A stretch of 12,930 nucleotides of DNA from JBASNZ01 sp049657775 (GTDB lineage Bacteria; Actinomycetota; Coriobacteriia; Anaerosomatales; Anaerosomataceae), in contig JBASNZ010000096.1 in NCBI GenBank assembly GCA_049657775.1, positions 1 through 12,930 of the forward strand. Direction: 5' to 3'. Shown here in pieces: positions 1 to 7,143 of this stretch (positions are counted from its first letter, which is position 1; each line of letters opens with the position of its first letter). The translations under genes were made by a program, and so were the position numbers. The notes beneath the pieces were generated by a model. It did not search any database, was not told where the DNA came from, and saw only the letters and a list, made by a program, of their open reading frames with translations.

Positions 1-771
1 GGGTACGGTCCCGACCGCGCCGTGGTGGTACTGCGCCTGAGCGCCGATGAGCGCCTCGCGACGTGGTCGCGATCGGTGTCGAGCGAGCATCCGGTCTTCG
101 AGCTCACGGTCAACGACGCCCTCGACATCTCCGCCGAGTTCGTGCGCTGGGAGTTCGCGACGGCGCTCGCGGGATTCCTCCTGGGCGTCAACCCGTTCGA
201 TGAGCCCAGCGTGGCCGAGGCGAAGCACGCCACATCCGCGATCCTCAAGGGTGATGTAACGGTACCGCCTGCCGTCGCGGACTACGACGGCTCATGGGTC
301 ACGTACGCCGGTGAACTCACCACGCCCGCGCCCCTGCCCGCAACCCGCATCGACGCCATCCGTGGTTGGCTGCACACCGCCAGCCAGGGCGACTACCTTG
401 CGATTCTCGTGTACCTGCCGGAGGACGACGCGCTCCTCGCGCCGCTGCACCGGGCCGCGAAGACTATCGCGACCGCAACCGGACTCGCGACCTGTGTCGA
501 GCTTGGCCCCCGTTACCTGCACTCCACCGGTCAGCTCCACAAGGGCGGACCCAACAACGGCGTCTTCTTGCTCGTCACGGTGCGCGACCGCACCGACTTC
601 CCCGTGCAGGGCGAGAAGTTCACGCTTGCGGCGCTTCACCGCGCGCAGGCCGAGGGCGATCTGGTCACGCTTGCCGCGCACGGTCGTCGAGTCATGAGAC
701 TGGATCTGCCATCTCTCGCACGCGACACGATCGCCTCGTTCGCCGAGGACCTGGGGCACGCGAGCCGCTAG
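1..771 (+). CDS. pgi: Glucose-6-phosphate isomerase C-terminal region (transaldolase/Pgi fusion type), 5' end cut by window
   Basis: Partial gene: the frame is open from base 1 with no stop, so the GTG at 22 is probably not the start and 256 residues of a longer protein are visible. Pgi interconverts glucose-6-phosphate and fructose-6-phosphate in the cytoplasm. Recognition rests on two stretches typical of the isomerase half of bifunctional transaldolase/Pgi proteins: the EFVRWEFATALAGFLLGVNPF block (around visible residues 45-65) and YLHSTGQLHKGGPNNGVFLL (around 172-191), which in this family carries substrate-binding residues near the C-terminus. The start GYGPDR also fits the linker before these blocks in the fused enzyme. 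Whether a transaldolase domain really precedes it lies outside the window. It converges on the actP-type gene; stop TAG at 769-771. Family assignment is firm; the fusion is inferred. Confidence 0.85.
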   Translation, partial: GYGPDRAVVVLRLSADERLATWSRSVSSEHPVFELTVNDALDISAEFVRWEFATALAGFLLGVNPFDEPSVAEAKHATSAILKGDVTVPPAVADYDGSWVTYAGELTTPAPLPATRIDAIRGWLHTASQGDYLAILVYLPEDDALLAPLHRAAKTIATATGLATCVELGPRYLHSTGQLHKGGPNNGVFLLVTVRDRTDFPVQGEKFTLAALHRAQAEGDLVTLAAHGRRVMRLDLPSLARDTIASFAEDLGHASR

Positions 772-786
772 CACCCTGAACAGACC

Positions 787-824
787 GGTGCCGGCCCCAG
801 GCGTTCAAGCCCGTGACCGGCACC
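787..824. terminator. Hairpin between converging pgi and actP, possible bidirectional terminator
   Basis: GGTGCCGG at 787-794 is matched by its reverse complement CCGGCACC at 817-824, giving an 8-bp GC-rich stem with a 22-nt loop. It sits in the 96-bp gap between two convergent genes, where a terminator is expected. On the + strand it is followed by TTATCT and on the minus strand by GGTCTGTTC, so neither side has a proper T-run. A weaker 5-bp stem (GCTCC at 838-842, GGAGC at 851-855) lies closer to the symporter stop. The position supports the call more than the sequence does. Confidence 0.45.
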
Positions 825-867
825 TTATCTCACTCGAGCTCCCTGGGGGTGGAGCCCGGTGGGATCG

Positions 868-2700
868 CTACTTTGGCTTGGCGAACATCGAGCCGACTTT
901 GTCGAGGCCGTGCTGCTTCTCGTGCCGCTCGCTCGCCGTTCCATGGATCCGCATCCAGATCTCGTCCACGTTCTTGGGAAGCTGTCCGTCAAGCTTGCTC
1001 ACGACGATGATGGTGAGCAGTCCCAGTGGGAACGTGAACATCACAGGGAACGTGAGGGTTCCGAAGAAGCCGAGGATGCCTTCCTTTCCCACCACACCAA
1101 GCTGCTGGAAGATGTTGAGGAAGATGATCGCTATAGAGCTCGTCAGGCCTACCAGCATGCCTGCAGTTGCGCCCTTCTCCGTAGTCCCCTTCCACCAGAT
1201 GCCCGTGAGCAGCATCGGCACGAAGGCCGAGCCGCCGACGGAGAACGCCCAGGTCACCATCATGGCGATAAGAGCGGGATACGCCTGGTCCAAACCATAC
1301 TTGGGGATCGCAAGACCGATGAGCAGTGCCAGAGCCGCGAATACAAGCACTGCGATCTTGCCAACCGCGACACGCTTGGCCTCGGTCGCATTCCGGTTGA
1401 TGTACTTCTCGTACACGTCGTGGCCGATGGCCGACGCCGCTGAGATGAGTAGACCACCGACGGTAGAGAACATCGCGGCGAATGCACCAGCAGACACGAC
1501 ACCCATGAGCCACTGGCCTCCCAGGATCTCACCGAGCATCGGCATGACCTGATCCGGCTTTACCAGCAGACCATGGACCGTAGGCGCCGCCAGCGTCCCT
1601 CCGCCCGCCAGGTAGTCCCTGATGAACCCGATACCTGCGAGACCGGCGATCGGGGCGAATATGTAGAACGTTCCGATGAAGATAAGCACCCAGAACGTCG
1701 ACCGGCGTGCCGCAGAACCCGACGGATTCGTGTAGTAGCGGTTGAGGATGTGTGGCAGCCCTGCCGTGCCGAGCACGAGAGCGAGCACCATAGAGAACTG
1801 GTCGAAGGCGTTATAGCGGTGCCCCGGCTCCCCGAAGAGCTGGTCCTTGAGCTCGTGCAGCTTGTTCTTGGACGGTAGCGCGACCGGAATCTTGCCTTCC
1901 GCATCGGTGGCGATGAACTCGTCCACTTTGGCGAGTTCCTCGGCAGTCATGATGCTGGCCGCGGCGTCGTACTGCGTCTTGCCCGTCTTGGCGTCTGGTG
2001 TGGTGAGTTCGGCAACAGTGAGTTGCTTGGTGTCGACGATCGGCTGTGCCGAGGCATCAGCGAGCGCCTTGGGATAGCTGAAACCACTACCGAACGCGAA
2101 CACGACAACGAGGAACATCGCTAACCACAGCCACCAGAACTGGAAGACCTGGTTGAGCGTCGTGCCCTTCATGCCGCCGACGGTCACATAGAAGGCGATG
2201 ATCGCGGAAACCACGACAACGCCGGTGGTATACGGATCCATCCCGAAGAAGCCCTTGCCCACAAGCACTTGCCATGTGGTGCCGGCACCGAACATCTGGG
2301 GCGCCATGTAGAAGAGCGACGTCAGCAGAACCGCGACCACCGTGATCAACCGGATACGGTCGCTGCCGAATCGCCCGAATGCGAAGTCGGCGACCGTGTA
2401 CTCGCCGAAGCGCCGCAGAGCCGAGGCGATGAACAGAACCACGACCATGAAGCCGCCCGCAAAGCCCGCCGCATACCAGACTCCATCAAGTCCGGATGCG
2501 TAGACTGCACCCGCCACTCCCAGGAACGACGCGGCCGACAGGTAGTCACCCGAGATGGCGGAGGCATTGGAGAACGACCCTACCTTGCGTCCTGCCAGGT
2601 AGAAGTCAGCGGTAGTACGAGTGAAGCGCCGGCTGAAGATCGAGAGCGCGATAGTGAACAGGATCAGGCCGATAACGAGCACGATAGCGATGGTGTTCAT
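868..2700 (-). CDS. actP: Sodium:solute symporter, ActP-type acetate permease (SSS family)
   Basis: 610-residue polytopic membrane protein of the SSS family, most like cation/acetate symporters. The first helix is at residues 4-22, followed by the family signature ISGDYLSAASFLG (49-61), then VGGMKGTTLNQVFQFWW (174-190) and LVLGTAGLPHILNRYYTNP (308-326), all typical of ActP relatives. It should import acetate or a similar monocarboxylate with Na+ across the inner membrane. It is longer than E. coli ActP (about 550 residues), mainly because of a charged hydrophilic segment at roughly 208-298 between two helices. The C-terminal tail (about 571-610) is also hydrophilic. The ATG overlaps the DUF485 stop by four bases (ATGA), with GGAGG 10 nt and GGGAG 5 nt upstream, so translation is probably coupled. 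The exact substrate (acetate, propionate, pyruvate) cannot be read from the sequence. Confidence 0.9.
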   Translation of the reverse strand: MNTIAIVLVIGLILFTIALSIFSRRFTRTTADFYLAGRKVGSFSNASAISGDYLSAASFLGVAGAVYASGLDGVWYAAGFAGGFMVVVLFIASALRRFGEYTVADFAFGRFGSDRIRLITVVAVLLTSLFYMAPQMFGAGTTWQVLVGKGFFGMDPYTTGVVVVSAIIAFYVTVGGMKGTTLNQVFQFWWLWLAMFLVVVFAFGSGFSYPKALADASAQPIVDTKQLTVAELTTPDAKTGKTQYDAAASIMTAEELAKVDEFIATDAEGKIPVALPSKNKLHELKDQLFGEPGHRYNAFDQFSMVLALVLGTAGLPHILNRYYTNPSGSAARRSTFWVLIFIGTFYIFAPIAGLAGIGFIRDYLAGGGTLAAPTVHGLLVKPDQVMPMLGEILGGQWLMGVVSAGAFAAMFSTVGGLLISAASAIGHDVYEKYINRNATEAKRVAVGKIAVLVFAALALLIGLAIPKYGLDQAYPALIAMMVTWAFSVGGSAFVPMLLTGIWWKGTTEKGATAGMLVGLTSSIAIIFLNIFQQLGVVGKEGILGFFGTLTFPVMFTFPLGLLTIIVVSKLDGQLPKNVDEIWMRIHGTASERHEKQHGLDKVGSMFAKPK

Positions 2701-3062
2701 TCGGCTCCCGCCTCCTTCGCATTCTCCTTGGCCGTGATCTCATCGGCCATCTCCATGAGCTTCTCATCCAACTTGTCGGCCTGCTTCGAGTACATCCAGG
2801 CCATCGTCCACAGGAAGATGTAGTAGAGCAGCGAAACGAACAGGTAGTTGGCGGTGAAGCCGCCCCAGATCGGGACCGCGTACCACCCTTCCCACCACAC
2901 CGACGCGGCCGGGATGGCGAGCGTCACGGCGAAGAAGATACCGCCGTAGGTGAAGCTGAGCTTGCGTTGTGCGCGAAACACGATGTCAACGCTCTCGATC
3001 GTGTCGGTGTGCTCGCCGTGCCGGATACTCGTGGCGCTCGACGCCTGCGTCATATCTCCCAT
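2697..3062 (-). CDS. DUF485 (YjcH-like) small membrane protein paired with ActP
   Basis: 121-residue DUF485 protein. An N-terminal hydrophilic stretch (about 1-30) precedes FRAQRKLSFTYGGIFF, the usual entry of this family. Two hydrophobic helices follow at about 35-55 and 63-93 (GGFTANYLFVSLLYYIFLWT), then an acidic/basic helical tail. In many bacteria such a protein is encoded directly before an ActP-type symporter, as here with a 4-bp overlap. It is presumed to be an accessory of the permease, but its biochemical role is not established. The start at 3062 has GGAGG 7 nt upstream; a second in-frame ATG four codons on has a weaker GGGAG site and is less likely. It lies 45 bp after the usp stop in the same operon. 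Confidence 0.85.
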   Translation of the reverse strand: MGDMTQASSATSIRHGEHTDTIESVDIVFRAQRKLSFTYGGIFFAVTLAIPAASVWWEGWYAVPIWGGFTANYLFVSLLYYIFLWTMAWMYSKQADKLDEKLMEMADEITAKENAKEAGAE

Positions 3063-3088
3063 GTGTGCACCTCCATTCGTGGTTCGAA

Positions 3089-3103
3089 GCCGACTACGTC
3101 GGC
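3089..3103 (-). other. Small hairpin between usp and the DUF485 gene
   Basis: GCCGAC at 3089-3094 and GTCGGC at 3098-3103 form a perfect 6-bp stem with a 3-nt loop in the 45-bp gap between the usp stop and the DUF485 start. No T-run follows, so it is not a convincing terminator. It could stabilise the usp mRNA 3' end or attenuate read-through to the transporter genes. Confidence 0.35.
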
Positions 3104-3107
3104 GGGA

Positions 3108-3602
3108 CTAGTCGACCTTGACCACCATCACGGGGATGGGAGAAGCCTTGACGACCGTTTCGGCAACACTGCCGAGCGCGATCCGCTTAAGACCCGTGCG
3201 ACCTGTGTCACCGCATACGATGATGTCAGCGCCCCACTCCTGCGCGGTAGCGACGATGCGCTTGGCTACGCCGCCCTTGACCACGTCGACCTCGCAGTTG
3301 ACGCCATTGCGCTCGCACATCGTCTTGGCGAGAGCGAGCCCCTTGATCGAGGGATGGACACCCTCGTAGACGTCGTCGGTCATGACTTCCTCGGGGTACT
3401 CCAGTGCCTCCAAGCCGGTGTCGACGAAGATCGCCCGCAGCGTGGCACCGAACGTCTTGGCCAGGATCACACCGTACTCTGTGGCTGCGACAGCCGGCTC
3501 GGAACCATCCGTCGGAACCAGGATCTTGTCGATCTCGTGGCACACCTCTTGGATGTCGCCGAGCTTGAGGTTCTCGGCCGAGCCCTTGATGCAGACCTTC
3601 AT
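3108..3602 (-). CDS. Universal stress protein (UspA family, ATP-binding type)
   Basis: 164-residue cytoplasmic protein with one Usp domain. It starts after a short leader: IDKILVPTDGSEPA (24-37) is the usual first strand and nucleotide loop. GADIIVCGDTG (124-134) leads into a complete ATP-binding signature, G131-x2-G134-x9-G144-S145, so it is predicted to bind ATP. The first ~23 residues (MKVCIKGSAENLKLGDIQEV...) precede the canonical start and are unusual; they contain two cysteines (C4, C21). The ATG at 3602 was chosen because GGAGG lies 8 nt upstream; extending to 3701 adds 33 low-complexity Arg-rich residues without a ribosome site. It is the first gene of the usp-DUF485-actP block. Usp genes beside acetate permeases recur in anaerobes, and a link to carbon or energy stress is inferred. 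Confidence 0.88.
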   Translation of the reverse strand: MKVCIKGSAENLKLGDIQEVCHEIDKILVPTDGSEPAVAATEYGVILAKTFGATLRAIFVDTGLEALEYPEEVMTDDVYEGVHPSIKGLALAKTMCERNGVNCEVDVVKGGVAKRIVATAQEWGADIIVCGDTGRTGLKRIALGSVAETVVKASPIPVMVVKVD

Positions 3603-3623
3603 TCGGTTCACCTCCTCCTCGTG

Positions 3624-3650
3624 GGACGGCACGCCAACGAACAGCCGTCC
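3624..3650 (-). other. Leader hairpin just upstream of the usp ribosome-binding site
   Basis: GGACGGC at 3624-3630 and GCCGTCC at 3644-3650 form a 7-bp stem with a 13-nt loop in the presumed 5' untranslated region of usp, a few bases before its GGAGGAGGAGG tract (about 3610-3620). It could influence mRNA stability or translation initiation. No known riboswitch class is recognised. Confidence 0.35.
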
Positions 3651-3660
3651 GTGAGTCGAA

Positions 3661-3814
3661 GGTACGCGCGCGCAGGTGCGGGCACGATGAAGTCGCCGCA
3701 TGTGGCGGGCGAGTGTCGGTAAGGGGCCACAAGTCGGCGGCGAACGGTACGGTGTCCGGTCGCCTGATGGCGCGCGTACCGCTCGCGGCGCGTCGAACTA
3801 CCGTTCACCGCTCG
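3661..3814. promoter_or_regulatory. Repeat-rich control region upstream of usp-DUF485-actP, with LytTR-like half-sites
   Basis: The 233-bp gap 3603-3835 has no gene but dense symmetry. An 11-bp inverted repeat pairs GGTACGCGCGC (3661-3671) with GCGCGCGTACC (3770-3780). An 8-bp inverted repeat pairs GAACGGTA (3742-3749) with TACCGTTC (3799-3806). Read on the + strand there are three related 8-mers: ACCGCTCG (3778-3785), ACCGTTCA (3800-3807) and ACCGCTCG (3807-3814). The first two are 22 bp apart, about two helical turns, which is the usual architecture of LytTR-regulator operators, and they resemble the ACC[G/A]CT[C/T]A motif I recall for BtsR. I see no convincing -35/-10 pair for usp on the minus strand. 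The operator role is inferred from the LytTR gene next door. Confidence 0.4.
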
Positions 3815-3835
3815 CCACCGGCGGCGTGCGCTCCG

Positions 3836-4288
3836 CTAGAGCGTCACGATATGTGCGTCGGGCCGCTCACCGGATGTATCGATGACGCCGACGGTACCTA
3901 GAGACGAATCGCGCGGTCGTGTCGCGGACCCCGGGTTCACCAGGAGAACCGGCCCCGTCCTCGTCACGGAGGGCACGTGTGTATGGCCGCTCACCATCAC
4001 GTCCGCCGACGCGGCCGCCTGGGACTTCAGCAGGTGCGGCAGCTTGTGGGCCACCGCGATGCGAACGCCGTCGACGGTGATCGCGGTGACATCGGGCAGC
4101 GTACGTCGCACCTCGCCGAAGTCCATGTTGCCCGCAACAGCGGTGACGGGCGCGATCGTCTCAAGTTCGGCCAAGACGCGCGGCGAGTCGATGTCCCCCG
4201 CGTGGATGATGTGCGCAACGTCCTTGAAGGCATCGAACACGCCAGCAGGCACGGCCCCGTGGGTATCCGAGATGACCCCTACGAGCAT
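3836..4288 (-). CDS. MJ0936/YfcE-family metallophosphodiesterase
   Basis: 150-residue cytoplasmic calcineurin-like phosphoesterase of the small MJ0936/YfcE type. The dinuclear-metal motifs are in order: SDTHG with D8 and H10, HAGDID with D32, AGNMD with N54, a histidine at H81 (AHKLPH), SGHTH with H102 and H104, followed by the family's VNPGSAT (118-123). Members hydrolyse phosphodiesters in vitro; physiological substrates are generally unknown. Two small deviations are GNMD where GNCD is common, and HK at 81-82 where HG is common; the metal ligands themselves are intact. It is the last gene of the six-gene block. Its ATG lies one base beyond the response-regulator stop, so it is probably translationally coupled. 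A cyclic-nucleotide role tied to the kinase pair is possible but unsupported. Confidence 0.88.
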   Translation of the reverse strand: MLVGVISDTHGAVPAGVFDAFKDVAHIIHAGDIDSPRVLAELETIAPVTAVAGNMDFGEVRRTLPDVTAITVDGVRIAVAHKLPHLLKSQAAASADVMVSGHTHVPSVTRTGPVLLVNPGSATRPRDSSLGTVGVIDTSGERPDAHIVTL

Positions 4289-4289
4289 G

Positions 4290-4997
4290 CTACAGGCCCA
4301 GCGCCCGCTTGAGCGTGGGCACTCTGCGCCGCGACGCGGGGACCTGGGTGGCGTTCTTGTCCTTGAGCGTCAACAGCATGGTGCCGCCGTACATCGGCAC
4401 GATCTCCTTGACCTGTGAGAGATTGACCACGAAACGCCGATGCACGCGGAAGAACCCCTGCGGCTCCAGCCGGGTTTCGAGCTGGGCCAGCGAGATCGTC
4501 GAGAGATAGCGCTCCTCGTTGGTGTAGATGTAGGAGTAGTCGTCCTTGGCCATGATGTAGAAGATCTCGCCCACCTGGAGAAGCAGCTTGCGGCCGCCCT
4601 TCTCCACCGGGATGCGCTCCACTCTGACCGGTGTCTCCTCGGACGGCTGCAGCCGCTCGATGGCGGTCCGCAAGCGGTCCACCTCGACAGGCTTGACGAG
4701 ATAGTCGGTAGCGGCGACTTCGAAGGCCTTCACCGCGTACTCGCTGTGCGCGGTCACGAACACGATCGAGGGTTGACGCTCGAGTGTGCCCAGGACCTCG
4801 GCAAGCTGCATGCCGGACAGCCCTGGCATGTCCACGTCGAGGAAGACCACGTCGTAAGGGATAGCCTTGATCAACTGAAGCGCCTCAGCGGTGTTGGAGG
4901 CCTCGCCGACGACCTCGACGCCCCCCGCTTCTTCGAGGAGGTAGCGAAGTTCCGAGCGCGCGGGCGCCTCGTCGTCTACGACCAGAGCTTTAAGCAT
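4290..4997 (-). CDS. LytTR-family response regulator (LytR/AlgR/BtsR type)
   Basis: 235-residue transcription factor with an N-terminal receiver and C-terminal LytTR DNA-binding domain. Receiver residues are intact: acidic pair D8-D9, phosphoacceptor D54 in VVFLDVDMPGLSG, T82 and K102 (YLVKP). LytTR spans about 133-235 with IFYIMAKDDYSYIYT and the diagnostic FFRVHRRFVVNLSQV. The domain binds direct repeats of about 9 bp spaced two helical turns apart. I chose ATG 4997 because conserved receiver sequence starts there and GAAGGTG lies just upstream; a GTG eight codons earlier would add MRNPAKVN. The start overlaps the kinase stop by 8 bp (ATGCTTAA), the classical layout of a cognate pair. The nearest downstream control region is that of usp-DUF485-actP, a likely target. 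Confidence 0.93.
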   Translation of the reverse strand: MLKALVVDDEAPARSELRYLLEEAGGVEVVGEASNTAEALQLIKAIPYDVVFLDVDMPGLSGMQLAEVLGTLERQPSIVFVTAHSEYAVKAFEVAATDYLVKPVEVDRLRTAIERLQPSEETPVRVERIPVEKGGRKLLLQVGEIFYIMAKDDYSYIYTNEERYLSTISLAQLETRLEPQGFFRVHRRFVVNLSQVKEIVPMYGGTMLLTLKDKNATQVPASRRRVPTLKRALGL

Positions 4998-6291
4998 ATT
5001 CACCTTCGCCGGGTTCCTCACCTGACACCACGAGCGTGACGGTCACGGTCGTACCCGCGCCCTCGGTGCTCGACACCGCAAGCCCGCTGCCGGGTCCGAA
5101 GTGTCCCTGGAGCCTATCGTCCACGTTCTTGAGCGCTATGCCTAGCCCCTTGCCAAAGCCCGTCTCAAGCACCCTCGGAAGATCTCCGGCCGGAATGCCC
5201 ACACCATCGTCGGCGACAACGATACGCACCACATCGCCGGTGCGACGCGCCGAGACGCGGATGTTGAGCGGCCTGTCCGCTGCGATCCCGTGCTGCACGC
5301 AGTTCTCAACGATGGGCTGCACGATGAATGCGGGCACCAGCACCTTGAGCGCGTCGGGCGCCACATCCTCGGACACCCGTACCAGCTCCCCAAACCTCGC
5401 ACGCTCGAACATCAGGTAGCTTCTGGCGTACTCGAGCTCGCGCTCAAGCGGCACCAGGTCCTGGCTCTCCTCGAGCGTGCGCCGGTAGAACCGGGCGAAT
5501 TCGCGCAGCAGCTCTCGGGCGCGTGGAGGGTCTGTCCGGATCATGCTGGCGATGGTGTTGATGGTGTTGAAGAGGAAATGGGGGTTGATCTGCGCCTGCA
5601 GCGCCTTGAGCTCCATGCGCGTCGCCAGCTGCGTCTGACGTTCCAACTCGGAGAGCTCCAGTTGTGTGGAGAGCAGCCTGGCCAGTCCCTCGACCATCGT
5701 CACCTGCGTCTCGTTGAGTAGACGAGGCGTCGTGTAGTAGAACTTGAGCGTGCCTACCGGCTCGCTTCGAATCTGGAGCGGTACGACGATCGCCGCGCGC
5801 AGGAGACACCCCTGCTTTGGACAGCCGATCGCCTCCCGGTTCTCAAGGATGCGGTGCTCGTTGGTCTCGATGGCCTCGCGGGTGGCCCGCGTCATGATCG
5901 GCCCGCCGACCGCGTGATGGTCCTCACCGATCCCGGCAAAGCCGAGGACGCACTCGGTGTCGGTTATCGCTACAGCTGCGGCCTCGCTCTCGGCAAGGGC
6001 AAGCCGACAGACCGCCTGCGCCGTCTCCTCGTCGAGGCCCCGCCTCAGGTACGCAAGGCTGCGGTCCGCGATCTCGAGGCTCTGGTGTGACTGCATCGCG
6101 CGAAGATGGTCCGGACGCGTCGCTATCCTGGCGGCGACGGAACCCACCGCGATAACGACCAGCCCCCCGACCACGATGATGAATACCACCCGCGGGACCT
6201 CGACGATGAGCGACGCCACGGCGACGATGCCGATGATCGACGTCGCGATCACCAGTACAAGATCGATCACCCGCGTCCTCCGACTCGACAC
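4990..6291 (-). CDS. LytS-type sensor histidine kinase with GAF-like domain
   Basis: 433-residue membrane kinase. Two helices (about 9-30 and 34-54) are followed by a LytS-type GAF-like sensor (about 85-215) with a cysteine pair in GCPKQGC (C157, C162). Next come a coiled connector (about 208-232) and a His_kinase domain with QINPHFLFNTINTI, H238 being the expected phosphoacceptor. The HATPase_c domain has the N box FIVQPIVENCVQHG (N330), DDGVGIP (361-367) and GFGKGLGIALKNVDDRL. BtsS and LytS have larger multi-helix input domains; here there are only two helices, so sensing may be cytoplasmic. Start is uncertain: GTG 6291 gives an Arg-rich N-terminus suited to an inside start, but GTG 6270 has a better ribosome site (GGAGGA, 5 nt spacing). 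The gene follows the acetyltransferase by 15 bp and overlaps its partner regulator. Confidence 0.92.
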   Translation of the reverse strand: MSSRRTRVIDLVLVIATSIIGIVAVASLIVEVPRVVFIIVVGGLVVIAVGSVAARIATRPDHLRAMQSHQSLEIADRSLAYLRRGLDEETAQAVCRLALAESEAAAVAITDTECVLGFAGIGEDHHAVGGPIMTRATREAIETNEHRILENREAIGCPKQGCLLRAAIVVPLQIRSEPVGTLKFYYTTPRLLNETQVTMVEGLARLLSTQLELSELERQTQLATRMELKALQAQINPHFLFNTINTIASMIRTDPPRARELLREFARFYRRTLEESQDLVPLERELEYARSYLMFERARFGELVRVSEDVAPDALKVLVPAFIVQPIVENCVQHGIAADRPLNIRVSARRTGDVVRIVVADDGVGIPAGDLPRVLETGFGKGLGIALKNVDDRLQGHFGPGSGLAVSSTEGAGTTVTVTLVVSGEEPGEGEYA

Positions 6292-6306
6292 CGCCTCACG
6301 CCCCCG

Positions 6307-7143
6307 TCATCTGGTCACGATCCCGCCAAAGGCGAGAAAGTGCTGCGGCATGCCCACGACATGGAATCCACAACGCTCGTACAGCGCACGCGACACGTGG
6401 TTTTCCCGCTGCGTGTACAACGAGACGCTCCTCGCACCGCTGCGATGCATGAAGCCGAGAACGTCGGCAACGAGCGCCTGACCTACGCCGTGGCGCCGGA
6501 ACGCGTGCGCGACCGCCAACCTCCCGAACATACCCTCACCACGGTCGATGGTGGACAGAGTATAGCCGATGACCGCGTCATCGACGGTGGCGACGACGCC
6601 ACGCTCGGATGACAGATACCCCGCCATAAGCGTCGCGTCGTACCGCCAGAAGTCGCTGAAACACTCCTCGTCGAGCCGCAGCAGAGCATCCAGATCGACG
6701 GGTATCGCGCGCCGCAGCGACACCCCGGGAACCCCTTGTACACCGGTATCCCGCGCTCGATCCGCGCGCATACCGAGCCCCGTATGCACCACGCGCATGC
6801 CGGCGTCCACATACGGCTCGATTCGATCGTCGGGTGTCAGCGGGCTCAGGAGGTCCTCAAAACCCTGCGCTGCCGCAACGTCCCGCAGCTGCCTCATGAC
6901 CGGCGGTATCTGCTGCAGCCCACACCACAGCCCCTTGACCGACAGTATGGGCAGGTGCTCGCGCCACCGTGCCAGGATGGCCGCGTCGCCCGCCTCGCTC
7001 ACCTGGACGCGCCACGGCGCATCCGACCAGAACCGCTCGACATCCTCTCGCGACGTGAAGGTCCCGGCCATCCGCACGGCCGACCAGACGGCCGGCAGGT
7101 CGCGCTCCGTGGCCGGTCGCATCGCGTGCGAGCGGGAACTCAC
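6307..7143 (-). CDS. GNAT-family N-acetyltransferase, two-lobe 278-residue form
   Basis: 278-residue cytoplasmic protein. The C-terminal half (about 140-275) is a clear GNAT fold. RRAIPVDLDALLRLDEECF opens it, FGRLAVAHAFRRHGVGQALV carries acetyl-CoA motif A (R216-R217-H-G-V-G221), and SLYTQRENHVSRALYERCGF is the usual motif B region. The N-terminal half (about 8-125) starts with MRPATERDLPAVW, also GNAT-like, but lacks the pyrophosphate loop, so it may be a degenerate second GNAT domain. The substrate is unknown. The GTG at 7143 overlaps the permease stop by four bases (GTGA) with GGGAG upstream; ATG 7122 is possible but has no ribosome site. The same frame stays open to 7995 through the permease gene, but that part is an antiframe shadow. 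It lies inside the glycosyltransferase-to-phosphodiesterase operon. Confidence 0.85.
   Translation of the reverse strand: MSSRSHAMRPATERDLPAVWSAVRMAGTFTSREDVERFWSDAPWRVQVSEAGDAAILARWREHLPILSVKGLWCGLQQIPPVMRQLRDVAAAQGFEDLLSPLTPDDRIEPYVDAGMRVVHTGLGMRADRARDTGVQGVPGVSLRRAIPVDLDALLRLDEECFSDFWRYDATLMAGYLSSERGVVATVDDAVIGYTLSTIDRGEGMFGRLAVAHAFRRHGVGQALVADVLGFMHRSGARSVSLYTQRENHVSRALYERCGFHVVGMPQHFLAFGGIVTR

Noticed and set aside
788..1552. 254-codon + strand frame after pgi
   Set aside because: Antisense to the symporter gene; Ser/Pro/Thr-rich shadow with no motif.
3603..3701. 33-residue N-terminal extension of the stress protein
   Set aside because: Arg-rich sequence without a ribosome site, and it would cover the leader hairpin and the strong GGAGG site at the internal ATG.
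3603..3835. Small RNA or additional small gene in the usp upstream gap
   Set aside because: Short frames on both strands lack ribosome sites and motifs, and no convincing promoter-terminator pair is visible; repeats are better read as regulatory.
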